Shown here: positions 16,334 to 24,615 of the stretch, in pieces
Position numbering within the stretch: the first letter of the stretch is position 1
Layout: each line of letters begins with the position of its first letter
Assembly: GCA_030427925.1 (NCBI GenBank)
Contig: JAUICJ010000008.1
Location: 1-64,000, forward strand
Length of the DNA stretch: 64,000 nucleotides
Direction of reading: 5' to 3'
From: Bacteroidia bacterium
GTDB taxonomy: Bacteria > Bacteroidota > Bacteroidia > Flavobacteriales_D > Sanyastnellaceae
The notes under the pieces: generated by a model
The model's input: only the letters and a program-made list of their open reading frames with translations
Told to the model about the DNA's origin: nothing
The model's database searches: none
Program-made: the position numbers and the translations under genes

Positions 16334-17694
16334 GGGACGATTTCAAGCAAATTCCGTTCCAAGGCTTCGCGAATGCCCTTTGCCGATTCCTGGACCGCAT
16401 CATTCAGCAAGGTCGATTCAGCGATCAATTCTTGACGCGAAGCAAGCAGCCCTTGCAATTCCCGCTGGCCGCTGCGGTTCACCGTTCCGCTCATGTTCGC
16501 AGGAAACAGGTTGTTGCGGTTGCCCGTGTACTTGGCGAAGCGGATGGCGTCGCTCTTCGAGCGCGTGATCATTTCTGACGCTAGCGTTTCCCCGGTGGCG
16601 AGCGAAATCAAAGCCAAATTGAACGTCACCGAAACCTCTCGACTCTGCTCAAATTCCATGTACGTAACGGCCCGGTACTGCGTGTCGTAATACTTCTTCC
16701 CCTCCGCATTCACCTTCTCGACGCGGTACGATTCGAAGCCCTGACGGGTGTAGCGCCGCAGTTCGGTTTGGCTGGCTTCGTAGGACACGACGGTGCCTTT
16801 CATCAACGCTTTCGCGCCCAAGAGTCCCCCGACTTCGATCGCGGTATTCTCGTCGAGCATGCCGCTCAACGCGAGCTGCTGCTCTTGCAAAATCATTTGC
16901 TGGTTCTCGCGATCCACCACTTTAAGGAAGGGGTCCGCCGAGTTCGCCACTTCCTGCATCACATAGGTGCGGAACTTGTTTTCGAGGTTCGGCCGGTCAG
17001 AACCGTTTTGGAAGCCGATGACAGCGATGGTGTAAAGGCCCTGAGCGAGCGCCTCGTCTTTCAAGGCAGCGGCGTCTTTGAAGTCCAGCTTTCGGCCGAT
17101 GACCTCGTCAAACGCGCGGTATGCTGACCGGTATTCCCCCACACTCAAGGCCGTTTTGCCGCTGCGGTAGCGCGGCTCGCAGTAGGCGATGTCCGCTTGC
17201 AAATCGGCGTCGCGAAAGCTCGGGTCGAGCCGAACGATTTCCTCGAACTTCGAGAGCGCGTCGTTGAAGCGTTCTGTTGCGAGGTCTTCCATGCCTTCTT
17301 CGTACAGATCGTCCATGTGAGCTGACTTCACTTGGTTGAACGCCATCTTGTGACGTTCTGGGAAGTCGAGCCGAACGTTAACGCCACCGATTTTATCGAA
17401 GTAAGCCATAGCGGCTTCGTACGTCCGCACCGCTTCAGCGCGGTCGTTGAGGGCAACGGCGCTTTGGAAGTCGTCCAACCGCATGTTCAGCACGCCTTGG
17501 CCCGCGCGTTGCAGGGAAGCAAGGGCGTCGACGTGCGACCGATCTTTCATCACGGCGGCGTAATAGAGGTTTGCGGCTTGTTCGATTTGGCCTGCATTCT
17601 CCAATTCTGAACCCTTCTTAACGAGGGCCTTCGGTCCATTGCAGCCGACGAACAACAAGGCCGCGAAGGCCACCACCCAAGCTGCAAACTTCAT
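16330..17694 (-). CDS. TPR and CsgG-like domain lipoprotein
   Basis: A 454-residue lipoprotein (lipobox LLFVGC, Cys about residue 18). Residues 25-215 form repeated helical hairpins of TPR type (AGQIEQAANLYYAAV, and FNDALSKFEEIVRLDP). Residues about 220-330 look like CsgG/LpoB/TolB-N: YTIAVIGFQN, a segment on dependence of the protein's factor (VVDRENQQMILQEQQLALSG), and GGLLGAKALMKGTVVSYE. CsgG-type domains form outer-membrane secretion pores or periplasmic rings. It sits between the DUF4476 gene (4 bp overlap upstream) and the LPP20 gene (4 bp overlap downstream), which argues for one complex. Confidence 0.75.
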   Translation of the reverse strand: MKFAAWVVAFAALLFVGCNGPKALVKKGSELENAGQIEQAANLYYAAVMKDRSHVDALASLQRAGQGVLNMRLDDFQSAVALNDRAEAVRTYEAAMAYFDKIGGVNVRLDFPERHKMAFNQVKSAHMDDLYEEGMEDLATERFNDALSKFEEIVRLDPSFRDADLQADIAYCEPRYRSGKTALSVGEYRSAYRAFDEVIGRKLDFKDAAALKDEALAQGLYTIAVIGFQNGSDRPNLENKFRTYVMQEVANSADPFLKVVDRENQQMILQEQQLALSGMLDENTAIEVGGLLGAKALMKGTVVSYEASQTELRRYTRQGFESYRVEKVNAEGKKYYDTQYRAVTYMEFEQSREVSVTFNLALISLATGETLASEMITRSKSDAIRFAKYTGNRNNLFPANMSGTVNRSGQRELQGLLASRQELIAESTLLNDAVQESAKGIREALERNLLEIVP

Positions 17695-18626
17695 TCTCCA
17701 ATGGCTTCTTGCAAGTCGTCGATGGAGAGTTCAAATTCGAACGCGTCGTAGACTTGGTAGTAGTTGCTGGGATCCACGCAACGGCTGTGAGCGAAGATGG
17801 CGAATTCGAGCCGGCTGTCTTCGAACGTAAACACTTGCATGACTTGCTTGATTTGCTTGGCCGTGAGGTAGTTGCCGGAGAGGGGGGCCTTCGCAGTGGA
17901 GAGTTTGCTGTCTTCAAAGGTCTTGCTGCGGATGGCGTTCAAATAGTCGTTGAAATCCATGGAAGACATCGCCACGGGGCCGGCCGGCGCAGCGGGTTCG
18001 GCAACGGGCTCGTCCTCCCATCCGCCGCCCCAGTTGCCGGTGCTCGTGCTGGTGGTGGTGGTCGTAACGTTCACGTTCACGCTGCCGAGGGCACCTGCTG
18101 CGGCTTGCATCATGTTGCCGAGGTTGACGTTCATGGAAACCGACTCCGTGGACGTGCCGCCGTTGGCCTGGACACTCATCGTGGCTTGGCCGTTGCTGGG
18201 AGCGATGACGGTGCCAACATCTGCAGCACCGGCGTCATATCCGGCAGGAGGAGGCATCGATGAAGGTGCGTCGGCCATCGGAGCGTATCCGTTCATGCGC
18301 AACACGTAATCGCCCTTGCGGTTGAGTTTGACGAGGAAGGTGGAGTGCACGCCGTTTTCGATGCCGACGTTGTTTTGGGCAAAGTCCGCGAGCGTGGGGT
18401 CTTCAAAATCGATGCGCACTTGGTAGAAACCTGCTTGCATGTCCTTCACCTCTACCCGTGGTGAAGGGGCGGCGTTTTGTTTCATTTGGTTCACGTACAG
18501 GGTGAAGGTTTCACCGAGCTCCGAGAACACTTCAAGTTCGCCTTGAGCACTGAGCTGTTGAGGTGCCAAAATGCCCGCCACTGCGAGCATTCCAATGATT
18601 CCAATTCGTTGCATGGTTCGGTTCAT
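17691..18626 (-). CDS. DUF4476 domain secreted protein
   Basis: A 311-residue exported protein. The signal peptide ends near QQLSAQ (about residue 28), and a beta-rich domain (about 30-110) follows. A long low-complexity Ala/Gly/Thr/Ser linker (about 115-210, including a run of Thr residues) leads to a DUF4476 domain (about 215-305) with the repeated F.DSRL pattern (KTFEDSKL, FTFEDSRLEFA). The domain is widespread in animals and Bacteroidota without a known activity. It is the first gene of the lipoprotein operon. ATG 18626 is preceded by TAAATTGC (GCAATTTA on the plus strand, 18635-18642), a near-consensus -7 element eight bases upstream. Confidence 0.8.
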   Translation of the reverse strand: MNRTMQRIGIIGMLAVAGILAPQQLSAQGELEVFSELGETFTLYVNQMKQNAAPSPRVEVKDMQAGFYQVRIDFEDPTLADFAQNNVGIENGVHSTFLVKLNRKGDYVLRMNGYAPMADAPSSMPPPAGYDAGAADVGTVIAPSNGQATMSVQANGGTSTESVSMNVNLGNMMQAAAGALGSVNVNVTTTTTSTSTGNWGGGWEDEPVAEPAAPAGPVAMSSMDFNDYLNAIRSKTFEDSKLSTAKAPLSGNYLTAKQIKQVMQVFTFEDSRLEFAIFAHSRCVDPSNYYQVYDAFEFELSIDDLQEAIGE

Positions 18627-18748
18627 TTGATGGTGCAATTTAGACAAGTCACCGCACCTGTGTTCAAATCCTGTGCCAAATCCGCGCCGACAATCCGTAG
18701 TTCGCGGCTTACCTTGGCGTTCGAAACCAACTGTTGATCCTGCACGCC

Positions 18749-20086
18749 GTGAAGAATTTGTTGATTTTGGGAGCCGGTCGCTCGAGTTCTACGCTGATCA
18801 AAGAAGCGCTCGTTCGCGCAGAAGCGATGGGATGGAACGTGCTCGTGGGGGATGTGAACGGGGATTTGGCTCAAGCCAAAATCGAGGGCCATCCCCGAGG
18901 GACGGCCTTCGCGTTGGACCCGCACGACACGGAGGAGCGCGATCGGCGCATTCGGGAGTCGGATTTGGTCATTTCCATGGTTCCCGCTTTTTTGCACGCC
19001 CCCATTGCCGAGGTGGCCATTCGCGCGGGCAAACCCTGCATCACCCCGAGTTACATTGCTCCGGACATGGCCGCACTGGACGGTTTGGCCCGCGAGCACG
19101 GCGTCCTCGTCCTGAACGAAGTCGGCCTCGACCCGGGCATCGATCACCTCAGCGCCATGAAGGTCCTCGACGAAATTCGCGAGCAGGGAGGCGAAATCAC
19201 GTCCTTTGAATCCTTCTGTGGCGGACTCATTGCTCCCGAGTCCGACACGAATCCTTGGCACTACAAGTTCAGTTGGAACCCCCGCAACGTGGTCATTGCG
19301 GGCCAAGCCGGCGCAGCCACCTTCCTCGATGGTGGCCGCGTGCGCATGGTCCCGCCGCATCGGCTGTTCCAGCAGGCCCGTTCAGTGGAAGTCGGCGGCA
19401 TGGCGTTCGAAGGCTATCCGAACCGCGATTCGTTGGCCTACCGGGAGCGCTACGGGTTGACGAATGCCCAAACCCTCGTGCGCGGCACCCTTCGCGGCGC
19501 TGGGTTTTGCGAGGCGTGGCAAGCGTTCGTCACCCTCGGGTGCGTCCGCGATGATGCCCGGCTCACGTGGCAGCAGGGGGTGAGCTGGCCGGTTTGGCTC
19601 AGGACGTTTCTTCCCGCCGAATACGCGGGACTCGGCATTCGCGATGCGGTGGCGGCGTGCACGGGCGCCTCGGAATCCGCACTGGACAAATGGGCTTGGC
19701 TCGGTTTGTTCGACGATTCCCAGGGCCCGAAGACGACGGAAGGCACCCCGGCCGATGTGTTGCAGGAGTTGCTGGAGTCCGCTTGGGTCCTCGAACCGGA
19801 AGACCGGGACATGATCGTCATGTGGCACCGGTTCGGCTACACGTTGCGTGGCGAAAACCGGGAGCGCATCAGTGCCCTGCGCTTGGATGGGCGGGACAGC
19901 ACCTTCACGGCAATGTCCGACACGGTGGGCATGCCGATGCTCCTCGCCGCGGAGGTCCTGCTCGAAGAGGGCGGCTTCGGACGAACGGGGGTGGAGGCGC
20001 CGATGGACCGGGCTTATTACGACGTGCTGCTGCCGCGATTGGAAGCCTGGGGCGTGCGATTTGAGGAAACCGATCGCGCGGTGTGA
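18749..20086 (+). CDS. Saccharopine dehydrogenase (L-glutamate forming)
   Basis: A 445-residue protein with an N-terminal Rossmann fold (LLILGAGRSSSTLIK), VISMVPAFLHAPIAEVAIRAGK, and the segment LVLNEVGLDPGIDHLSAM, which carries the substrate-binding Asp-Pro-Gly-Ile-Asp-His motif of this family. It oxidises or reduces the saccharopine intermediate in lysine metabolism. Whether lysine is degraded or made here cannot be decided, but lysine breakdown is usual in Bacteroidota carrying this gene. The GTG at 18749 is preferred; a TTG at 18734 is the alternative. The following lipoprotein gene starts within the stop codon (TGATG), so the two are coupled. Confidence 0.88.
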   Translation: MKNLLILGAGRSSSTLIKEALVRAEAMGWNVLVGDVNGDLAQAKIEGHPRGTAFALDPHDTEERDRRIRESDLVISMVPAFLHAPIAEVAIRAGKPCITPSYIAPDMAALDGLAREHGVLVLNEVGLDPGIDHLSAMKVLDEIREQGGEITSFESFCGGLIAPESDTNPWHYKFSWNPRNVVIAGQAGAATFLDGGRVRMVPPHRLFQQARSVEVGGMAFEGYPNRDSLAYRERYGLTNAQTLVRGTLRGAGFCEAWQAFVTLGCVRDDARLTWQQGVSWPVWLRTFLPAEYAGLGIRDAVAACTGASESALDKWAWLGLFDDSQGPKTTEGTPADVLQELLESAWVLEPEDRDMIVMWHRFGYTLRGENRERISALRLDGRDSTFTAMSDTVGMPMLLAAEVLLEEGGFGRTGVEAPMDRAYYDVLLPRLEAWGVRFEETDRAV

Positions 20087-20535
20087 TGGGGGCGTGGTGG
20101 CTGCTCGCGGGCTTGGTGTGCGGTTGCGGAGGGCATCCCGATTGGCCGGCTGAAGGCCAAGTCGACGCTGCCTGGGTGGAAGAGGCGCTTGCTTGGCGGG
20201 TGCGGGCGAACGTCCGCAATTGCCCGGACGTTGCGGAGGCGGTGGATGCGCTGACCCTCGCGTGGATTGCCCAATCGGCCGACGTCGTTGTGCGGGTCGA
20301 CCAAGCGGATTGGCCCGTGTTGACGGGGCGCACCGAATGGGTGAAACCGTTGGTCCAAATCCTGGCCCTCGATGCCCTCGAGTCCCATCCCGAACGCCCA
20401 TTGCGCGCTACCCAACGCCTCCGGCGCCAAGTTCGTTTGACGCACCCGCTCTACCCCGAAGACCGCCGCGATTTCCGCGAAGCCCTCCGCGCCACGCGCC
20501 GAGCACAAAAAAAGGCGACCGAAGCCGCCTCGTAG
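20086..20535 (+). CDS. Small lipoprotein of unknown function
   Basis: A 149-residue predicted lipoprotein: a short hydrophobic start followed by LLAGLVCGCGG puts a modifiable Cys at about residue 12-14. The rest is hydrophilic and helix-rich, with many Arg residues at the end. I recognise no domain. The ATG overlaps the stop of the dehydrogenase gene (TGATG), so it is translated from the same message. Its last codons contain the hairpin that terminates the oppositely oriented neighbour. Confidence 0.65.
   Translation: MGAWWLLAGLVCGCGGHPDWPAEGQVDAAWVEEALAWRVRANVRNCPDVAEAVDALTLAWIAQSADVVVRVDQADWPVLTGRTEWVKPLVQILALDALESHPERPLRATQRLRRQVRLTHPLYPEDRRDFREALRATRRAQKKATEAAS
20507..20534 (-). terminator. 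Terminator for the 20553-21083 gene, inside the facing CDS end
   Basis: Read leftward, GAGGCGGC, a TTCGG loop and TCGCC are followed by seven T residues. It overlaps the last nine codons of the plus-strand lipoprotein gene. Confidence 0.65.
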
Positions 20536-20552
20536 GAGAAATCCGATGGCGT

Positions 20553-21083
20553 TTACCGCACGACGCCCACCAACTGGGCCTTTTCGTACGTCATGCCCGC
20601 CACCCGAACGTAGTTGCGCTCCGGTCCAAATTGCCCGTCCTCGTGCCACTTCAACACCGCAACGGGGAATTCGAAGTCGTCACTTGCCGCAAGTTCCGGA
20701 GTGAGCCCGTGCATCGTCATGTTCAACACGTAGTGCAGTTCGCCCTCTGCGGATTTGGCCGCGAGCGCCGAAGCCCACTCCGTCGCAACTTCTTCTGTAC
20801 GGGTATCGAATGTGACGCGCTTCGTGACCGCGCCGGCTTCCCGAAACTCCAGGGTGTAGACGTGGCCGAGCTCCAGCGAGGTGCTGTATTTGCCCCGGCG
20901 ATTGGGGGTCACGGTTTCCATTTCCGTGTTGCCTTGGTACACCACCACATCCACGTTGCGCGGGGCATCGGTGTGGCTAGCGACCGCTCCAGACACGCTG
21001 AGCTGCGCCTGGATCAGGTTCGTCAGGGCGCTGGTCAGGACCAAGGCCATGAGCGAAGCGATGCGTAGGGTTTGCTGAATCAT
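20553..21083 (-). CDS. Exported protein with carboxypeptidase-regulatory-like fold
   Basis: A 176-residue protein with a signal peptide (MIQQTLRIASLMALVLTSAL, cleavage near IQAQ). The mature part begins LSVSGAVASHTDAPRNVDVVVYQGN and continues with KGKYSTSLELGHVYTLEF-type strands (here RRGKYSTSLELG). The V.V.V...G..... order of small strands resembles the carboxypeptidase-regulatory/transthyretin-like fold seen in many surface proteins of this phylum. No catalytic site is visible. It is divergent from ispH. Confidence 0.7.
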   Translation of the reverse strand: MIQQTLRIASLMALVLTSALTNLIQAQLSVSGAVASHTDAPRNVDVVVYQGNTEMETVTPNRRGKYSTSLELGHVYTLEFREAGAVTKRVTFDTRTEEVATEWASALAAKSAEGELHYVLNMTMHGLTPELAASDDFEFPVAVLKWHEDGQFGPERNYVRVAGMTYEKAQLVGVVR

Positions 21084-21170
21084 GCGCTCGTTTACGGGAG
21101 GGCAGAACAAAAGGTTGCGCGGTGGGGTTTGGTCTGAAAACGCCTTAGTTTCGAAGGCCAAACCGCCAGC

Positions 21171-22391
21171 ATGCGCACGTTCGACATCCCCCCTTTCTAC
21201 CGCAGTCCCATCATCAGCCGCGTCAAGGCCGCCCGCAAAGCCGCCGATCCGCGCAAACGCGACTTCACGCCGACGCTGCTCGACTTCGGCACGGTGCGCA
21301 TCCTCCTCGCCCGCCACTTCGGCTTTTGCTTCGGCGTGGAACATGCCATCGAGCAAGCGTATCGCGCCCTCGATGAAAACCCCGGCAAGCGGATTTTCCT
21401 GCTCAGCCAAATGATCCACAATCCCGAAGTCAACGCCGACCTCGAAGAGCAAGGCATCCGCTTCCTGATGGACACGAGTGGCAACGTCCTGCTCCCGTTC
21501 GAGGGCCTGACTCCCGACGATGTGGTCATCGTGCCCGCATTCGGGACGACGGTGGAAATCGAGGAACGCCTCACGGCGGCGGGCGTGGACATCGCGACGT
21601 ACAACACGACGTGCCCCTTCGTCGAGAAGGTCTGGAACCGCGCGGCGAAGCTCGGCGACCAGCAGTACACCGTGGTCGTCCACGGCAAACCGGCGCACGA
21701 AGAAACCCGGGCCACCGTCAGCCACGCGGCCCGCACGGCACCGGTGCTCGTCGTTCAGGACCACGACGAGGCCGAGGTGCTGGCTTCCATGATGCGGGGC
21801 GAACGCCCGTGGTCGGAATTCGAGGCGCATTTCAGCGGGCGAACCACCCCGGGATTTGATCCGGAACGCGACCTCCAACGCATCGGCGTGGTGAACCAAA
21901 CCACCATGCTCGCCTCCGAAACCCAAGGCATCAGCGCGCTCCTCGAGGCCGCTCTCACCACCCAACGGCCCGCGGAGGATTTCGCGAACACCCGCGACAC
22001 GCTCTGCTATGCCACGAACGACAACCAGCAAGCGACCACGGGTGCCCTCGACTCCGGGCTGGCGCAGGTGGCCCTCGTGGTCGGCGGCTACAACAGTTCG
22101 AACACGTCGCACCTCGTGGAGCTGTGCGAGCAGGTCGTGCCCACGTACTTCATTCGCAACGAGCGCGAGTTGCTCGAGGACGGGAGCATTCGGCACTTCG
22201 ATTTGCACGCGAAAGCGGAGCGGGTGTCTACGGCTCCTTGGCCAGCGGGGGTGCCCACGGTGTTGGTGACGAGTGGTGCTTCGTGTCCGGATGCTACGGT
22301 GGACCGGGTCATTCAGCGGGTGCTGGGCGATTTTCCGGGAGCGCGGCCGGTCGATGAGGTGTTGACGGAATTTGGCCAAACCCCAGCCTGA
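21171..22391 (+). CDS. ispH: 4-hydroxy-3-methylbut-2-enyl diphosphate reductase
   Basis: A 406-residue IspH of the longer type, with an N-terminal extension of ~45 residues. It performs the last step of the MEP isoprenoid pathway, forming IPP and DMAPP from HMBPP with a [4Fe-4S] cluster. The three cluster cysteines appear in HFGFCFGVEHA, YNTTCPFVEKVW and VTSGASCPD, with the substrate motifs VVHGKPAHEET and GGYNSSNTSHL. ATG 21171 is used; TAGTTTCG at 21146-21153 is a possible -7 element. It is followed 42 bp later by a small membrane protein gene with its own promoter-like element. Confidence 0.96.
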   Translation: MRTFDIPPFYRSPIISRVKAARKAADPRKRDFTPTLLDFGTVRILLARHFGFCFGVEHAIEQAYRALDENPGKRIFLLSQMIHNPEVNADLEEQGIRFLMDTSGNVLLPFEGLTPDDVVIVPAFGTTVEIEERLTAAGVDIATYNTTCPFVEKVWNRAAKLGDQQYTVVVHGKPAHEETRATVSHAARTAPVLVVQDHDEAEVLASMMRGERPWSEFEAHFSGRTTPGFDPERDLQRIGVVNQTTMLASETQGISALLEAALTTQRPAEDFANTRDTLCYATNDNQQATTGALDSGLAQVALVVGGYNSSNTSHLVELCEQVVPTYFIRNERELLEDGSIRHFDLHAKAERVSTAPWPAGVPTVLVTSGASCPDATVDRVIQRVLGDFPGARPVDEVLTEFGQTPA

Positions 22392-22433
22392 CTTCCAAGG
22401 TCAGCCGGAGCGCCTTCCTTACCTTCGCAGGCG

Positions 22434-22802
22434 ATGGAAGCCCCCAAATTGCGCAGCATGTTTCGGAACGTGCGGACGGAGCCTCGGCGGTTTGCGTTCC
22501 GTTCGCGCCACCTGCCCGATGTTCGGGAAGAGTGGACGGAACGGAAGCGGCGCGTGGAAGCAGAGGTCCTCGGGAAGCCGCTTGATGGCGGTGCGCGCGG
22601 CATTTCCTTCCGGAAAGGCAAGGGCGACGAAGTGCTGTCTGACCGCGCGGAGCGTCGGCGTGCAGCGATTCGTGGAGCGCGTCGTGCGGCCTTGCGGGCA
22701 GCCCTCATCGGGGCCTTCCTGTGTTGGTTGGCCTATCAGGGCATTCTTTGGCTTGAAGGCTCGGAGTTCGCGAACCTCATGAATTCCCTGCAGAATGGCT
22801 GA
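22434..22802 (+). CDS. Small basic membrane protein upstream of mutL
   Basis: A 122-residue Arg-rich protein with a hydrophilic N-terminal part and one hydrophobic helix (AALIGAFLCWLAYQGILWL, about residues 88-106). The mutL start lies inside its last codons (8 bp overlap), so translation is coupled. TACCTTCG at 22420-22427 is a near-consensus -7 element ending six bases before the ATG. I do not recognise the family. Confidence 0.7.
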   Translation: MEAPKLRSMFRNVRTEPRRFAFRSRHLPDVREEWTERKRRVEAEVLGKPLDGGARGISFRKGKGDEVLSDRAERRRAAIRGARRAALRAALIGAFLCWLAYQGILWLEGSEFANLMNSLQNG

Positions 22803-24615
22803 TTGCATTGCGCGCTTGCCCGAACACGTGGCGAACCAAATCGCAGCGGGTGAAGTCATCCAGCGGCCGGCAGCGGCGGTTAAGGAACTCGTGGAAAACG
22901 CGGTGGATGCGGGGGCGACGCGCATTGAGGTGCGCATCAAGGACGCCGGGCGCACCCTCATCCAGGTCATCGACAACGGGGTGGGCATGACCGAAGGCGA
23001 TGCGCAGCGGTGCTTCGAGCGGCATGCGACTTCCAAAGTCCGTTCGGCTGACGACCTCTTCGAAATCGCGACGAAGGGATTTCGGGGCGAGGCGTTGGCA
23101 TCCATTGCGGCAATTGCGCACGTGGAGTTGAAAACCCGGCGTGAGGAGTCGGAAGTGGGCACGCGGGTGCTCGTCGAAGGCAGCGCGCAGCAACCGGTGG
23201 AACCGTGTACCATGCCCGTGGGGACGCAGTTCGCAGTGCGGAACTTGTTTTACAACGTGCCCGCCCGCAGGAACTTCCTGAAGTCCGATGCCGTGGAGAT
23301 GCGGCACATCATCGACGAGTTTCAGCGCGTTGCGTTGGCCCACGAGGCGATTCATTTCGTCCTGTTTCACAACGACACGGAGGTGTTCAACTTGAAGCCG
23401 GGCTCCCGCCGGCAACGCGTGGTGGGGGTGTTCGGGGCGAAGTACGATGAACGTTTGGTGCCCATCGAAGAGTCGACGGATGTGGTGGCGGTGGAGGGAT
23501 TTGTGGGGAAACCGGAGTTTGCTCGACGGACTCGGGGGGAGCAGTTCCTGTTCGTGAACCGTCGGTTCATCAAGCACTCAGCGCTGCATCGCGCCATCGT
23601 GGAGGCGTTTGAAGGGCTGTTGTCCCCCAGCGCGCATCCGCTTTACGTGCTGTTTTTGACCATTGATCCGCATCGCGTGGACGTGAACATTCACCCGACG
23701 AAGGTGGAGGTGAAGTTTGAGGAAGACCGTTCGATTCAGGCCCTGTTGCGGCCTGCGGTGCGTCGGGGATTGGGGCGGTTTCAAGTGGCACCGACGCTGG
23801 ATTTTGATCAAGAGTCGTCCTTGAACATCCGGGAGTTGGAGCCGGGGGCAACCGTGGTGCCGCCGCAGGTGACCATCAATCCGAATTACAATCCGTTCGA
23901 GTCCGAGCGGCCTTCGGCGCCGCGTTCTCCGGCGCAGTGGCTCGAGAAGCGGCCATCGTCGGCGGCCATCGGGGCGTGGCAAGCGCACTACGCGGCGGTG
24001 GAGGTTCCGGCGCTGCCGAAGACCGAGCCTTCCGGGCGCCAGGAGGAGCCGGAGGTGGCGCGGACCTTGTTCTTCTTCCGAAACCGCTTCATCGTGACGG
24101 CCATCCGATCGGCGCTGTTGCTCATCGACGCGCGGCGGGCCCACCAACGGGTGCTGTACGAATCGCTCGTGGAACAACTGGAGTCCGTTGCAGCGCCGTC
24201 AGCCCCGACCCAAACCCTTTTGTTTCCCGAAGCGGTGCACTTGCCCCCCGCAGACACCTTGCAGCTCATGGAGGCAGCACCGTGGTTGCGCAAGCTCGGG
24301 TTGCATTTCGAAGCGGGATCCGATGGGGTTCAAGTGACGGGGATGCCGGTGGAAGGGGAGTCGACACCCAAGGATTTGATCGACGCGGTGCTTGCCGAAG
24401 CGGAGGAGGAGGTCGAGGGCATTTCGCGGGAGGAGCGGGTGGCAGCAGGGTGGGCGCGGCGTTTGGCCCACCGGCCGGGCAAGGTGCTGGGCAAGGAAGA
24501 AATGGAAGATTTGGTAGACCGTTTGTTCGCGTGCTCGACGCCTGCGCGCGACCCCTTCGGTCGGCCGGTCATCGTTACCTTTGAGGACGCCGAAATTTTA
24601 GAACGATTCCGCTGA
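22795..24615 (+). CDS. mutL: DNA mismatch repair protein MutL
   Basis: A 606-residue MutL, which links mismatch recognition by MutS to strand removal. The GHKL ATPase motifs are intact: ELVENAVDAGAT (catalytic Glu and Asn), DNGVGM, and TSKVRSADDLF...TKGFRGEAL. The transducer domain follows with VNRRFIKHS and VDVNIHPTKVEVKF. In the C-terminal domain (about 415-606) the endonuclease metal motif DQHAxxExxxxE reads DARRAHQRVLYE (from residue 445), and the CPHGRP-type motif reads DPFGRP (about 586), so the metal site looks lost. The start overlaps the upstream gene; the stop overlaps the rhomboid start (TGATG). Confidence 0.96.
   Translation: MADCIARLPEHVANQIAAGEVIQRPAAAVKELVENAVDAGATRIEVRIKDAGRTLIQVIDNGVGMTEGDAQRCFERHATSKVRSADDLFEIATKGFRGEALASIAAIAHVELKTRREESEVGTRVLVEGSAQQPVEPCTMPVGTQFAVRNLFYNVPARRNFLKSDAVEMRHIIDEFQRVALAHEAIHFVLFHNDTEVFNLKPGSRRQRVVGVFGAKYDERLVPIEESTDVVAVEGFVGKPEFARRTRGEQFLFVNRRFIKHSALHRAIVEAFEGLLSPSAHPLYVLFLTIDPHRVDVNIHPTKVEVKFEEDRSIQALLRPAVRRGLGRFQVAPTLDFDQESSLNIRELEPGATVVPPQVTINPNYNPFESERPSAPRSPAQWLEKRPSSAAIGAWQAHYAAVEVPALPKTEPSGRQEEPEVARTLFFFRNRFIVTAIRSALLLIDARRAHQRVLYESLVEQLESVAAPSAPTQTLLFPEAVHLPPADTLQLMEAAPWLRKLGLHFEAGSDGVQVTGMPVEGESTPKDLIDAVLAEAEEEVEGISREERVAAGWARRLAHRPGKVLGKEEMEDLVDRLFACSTPARDPFGRPVIVTFEDAEILERFR

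Noticed and set aside
20553-22379. A 608-codon minus frame spanning the ispH region
   Set aside because: Only the last 176 codons (from 21083) look like a protein with a signal peptide; the rest is the complement of ispH.
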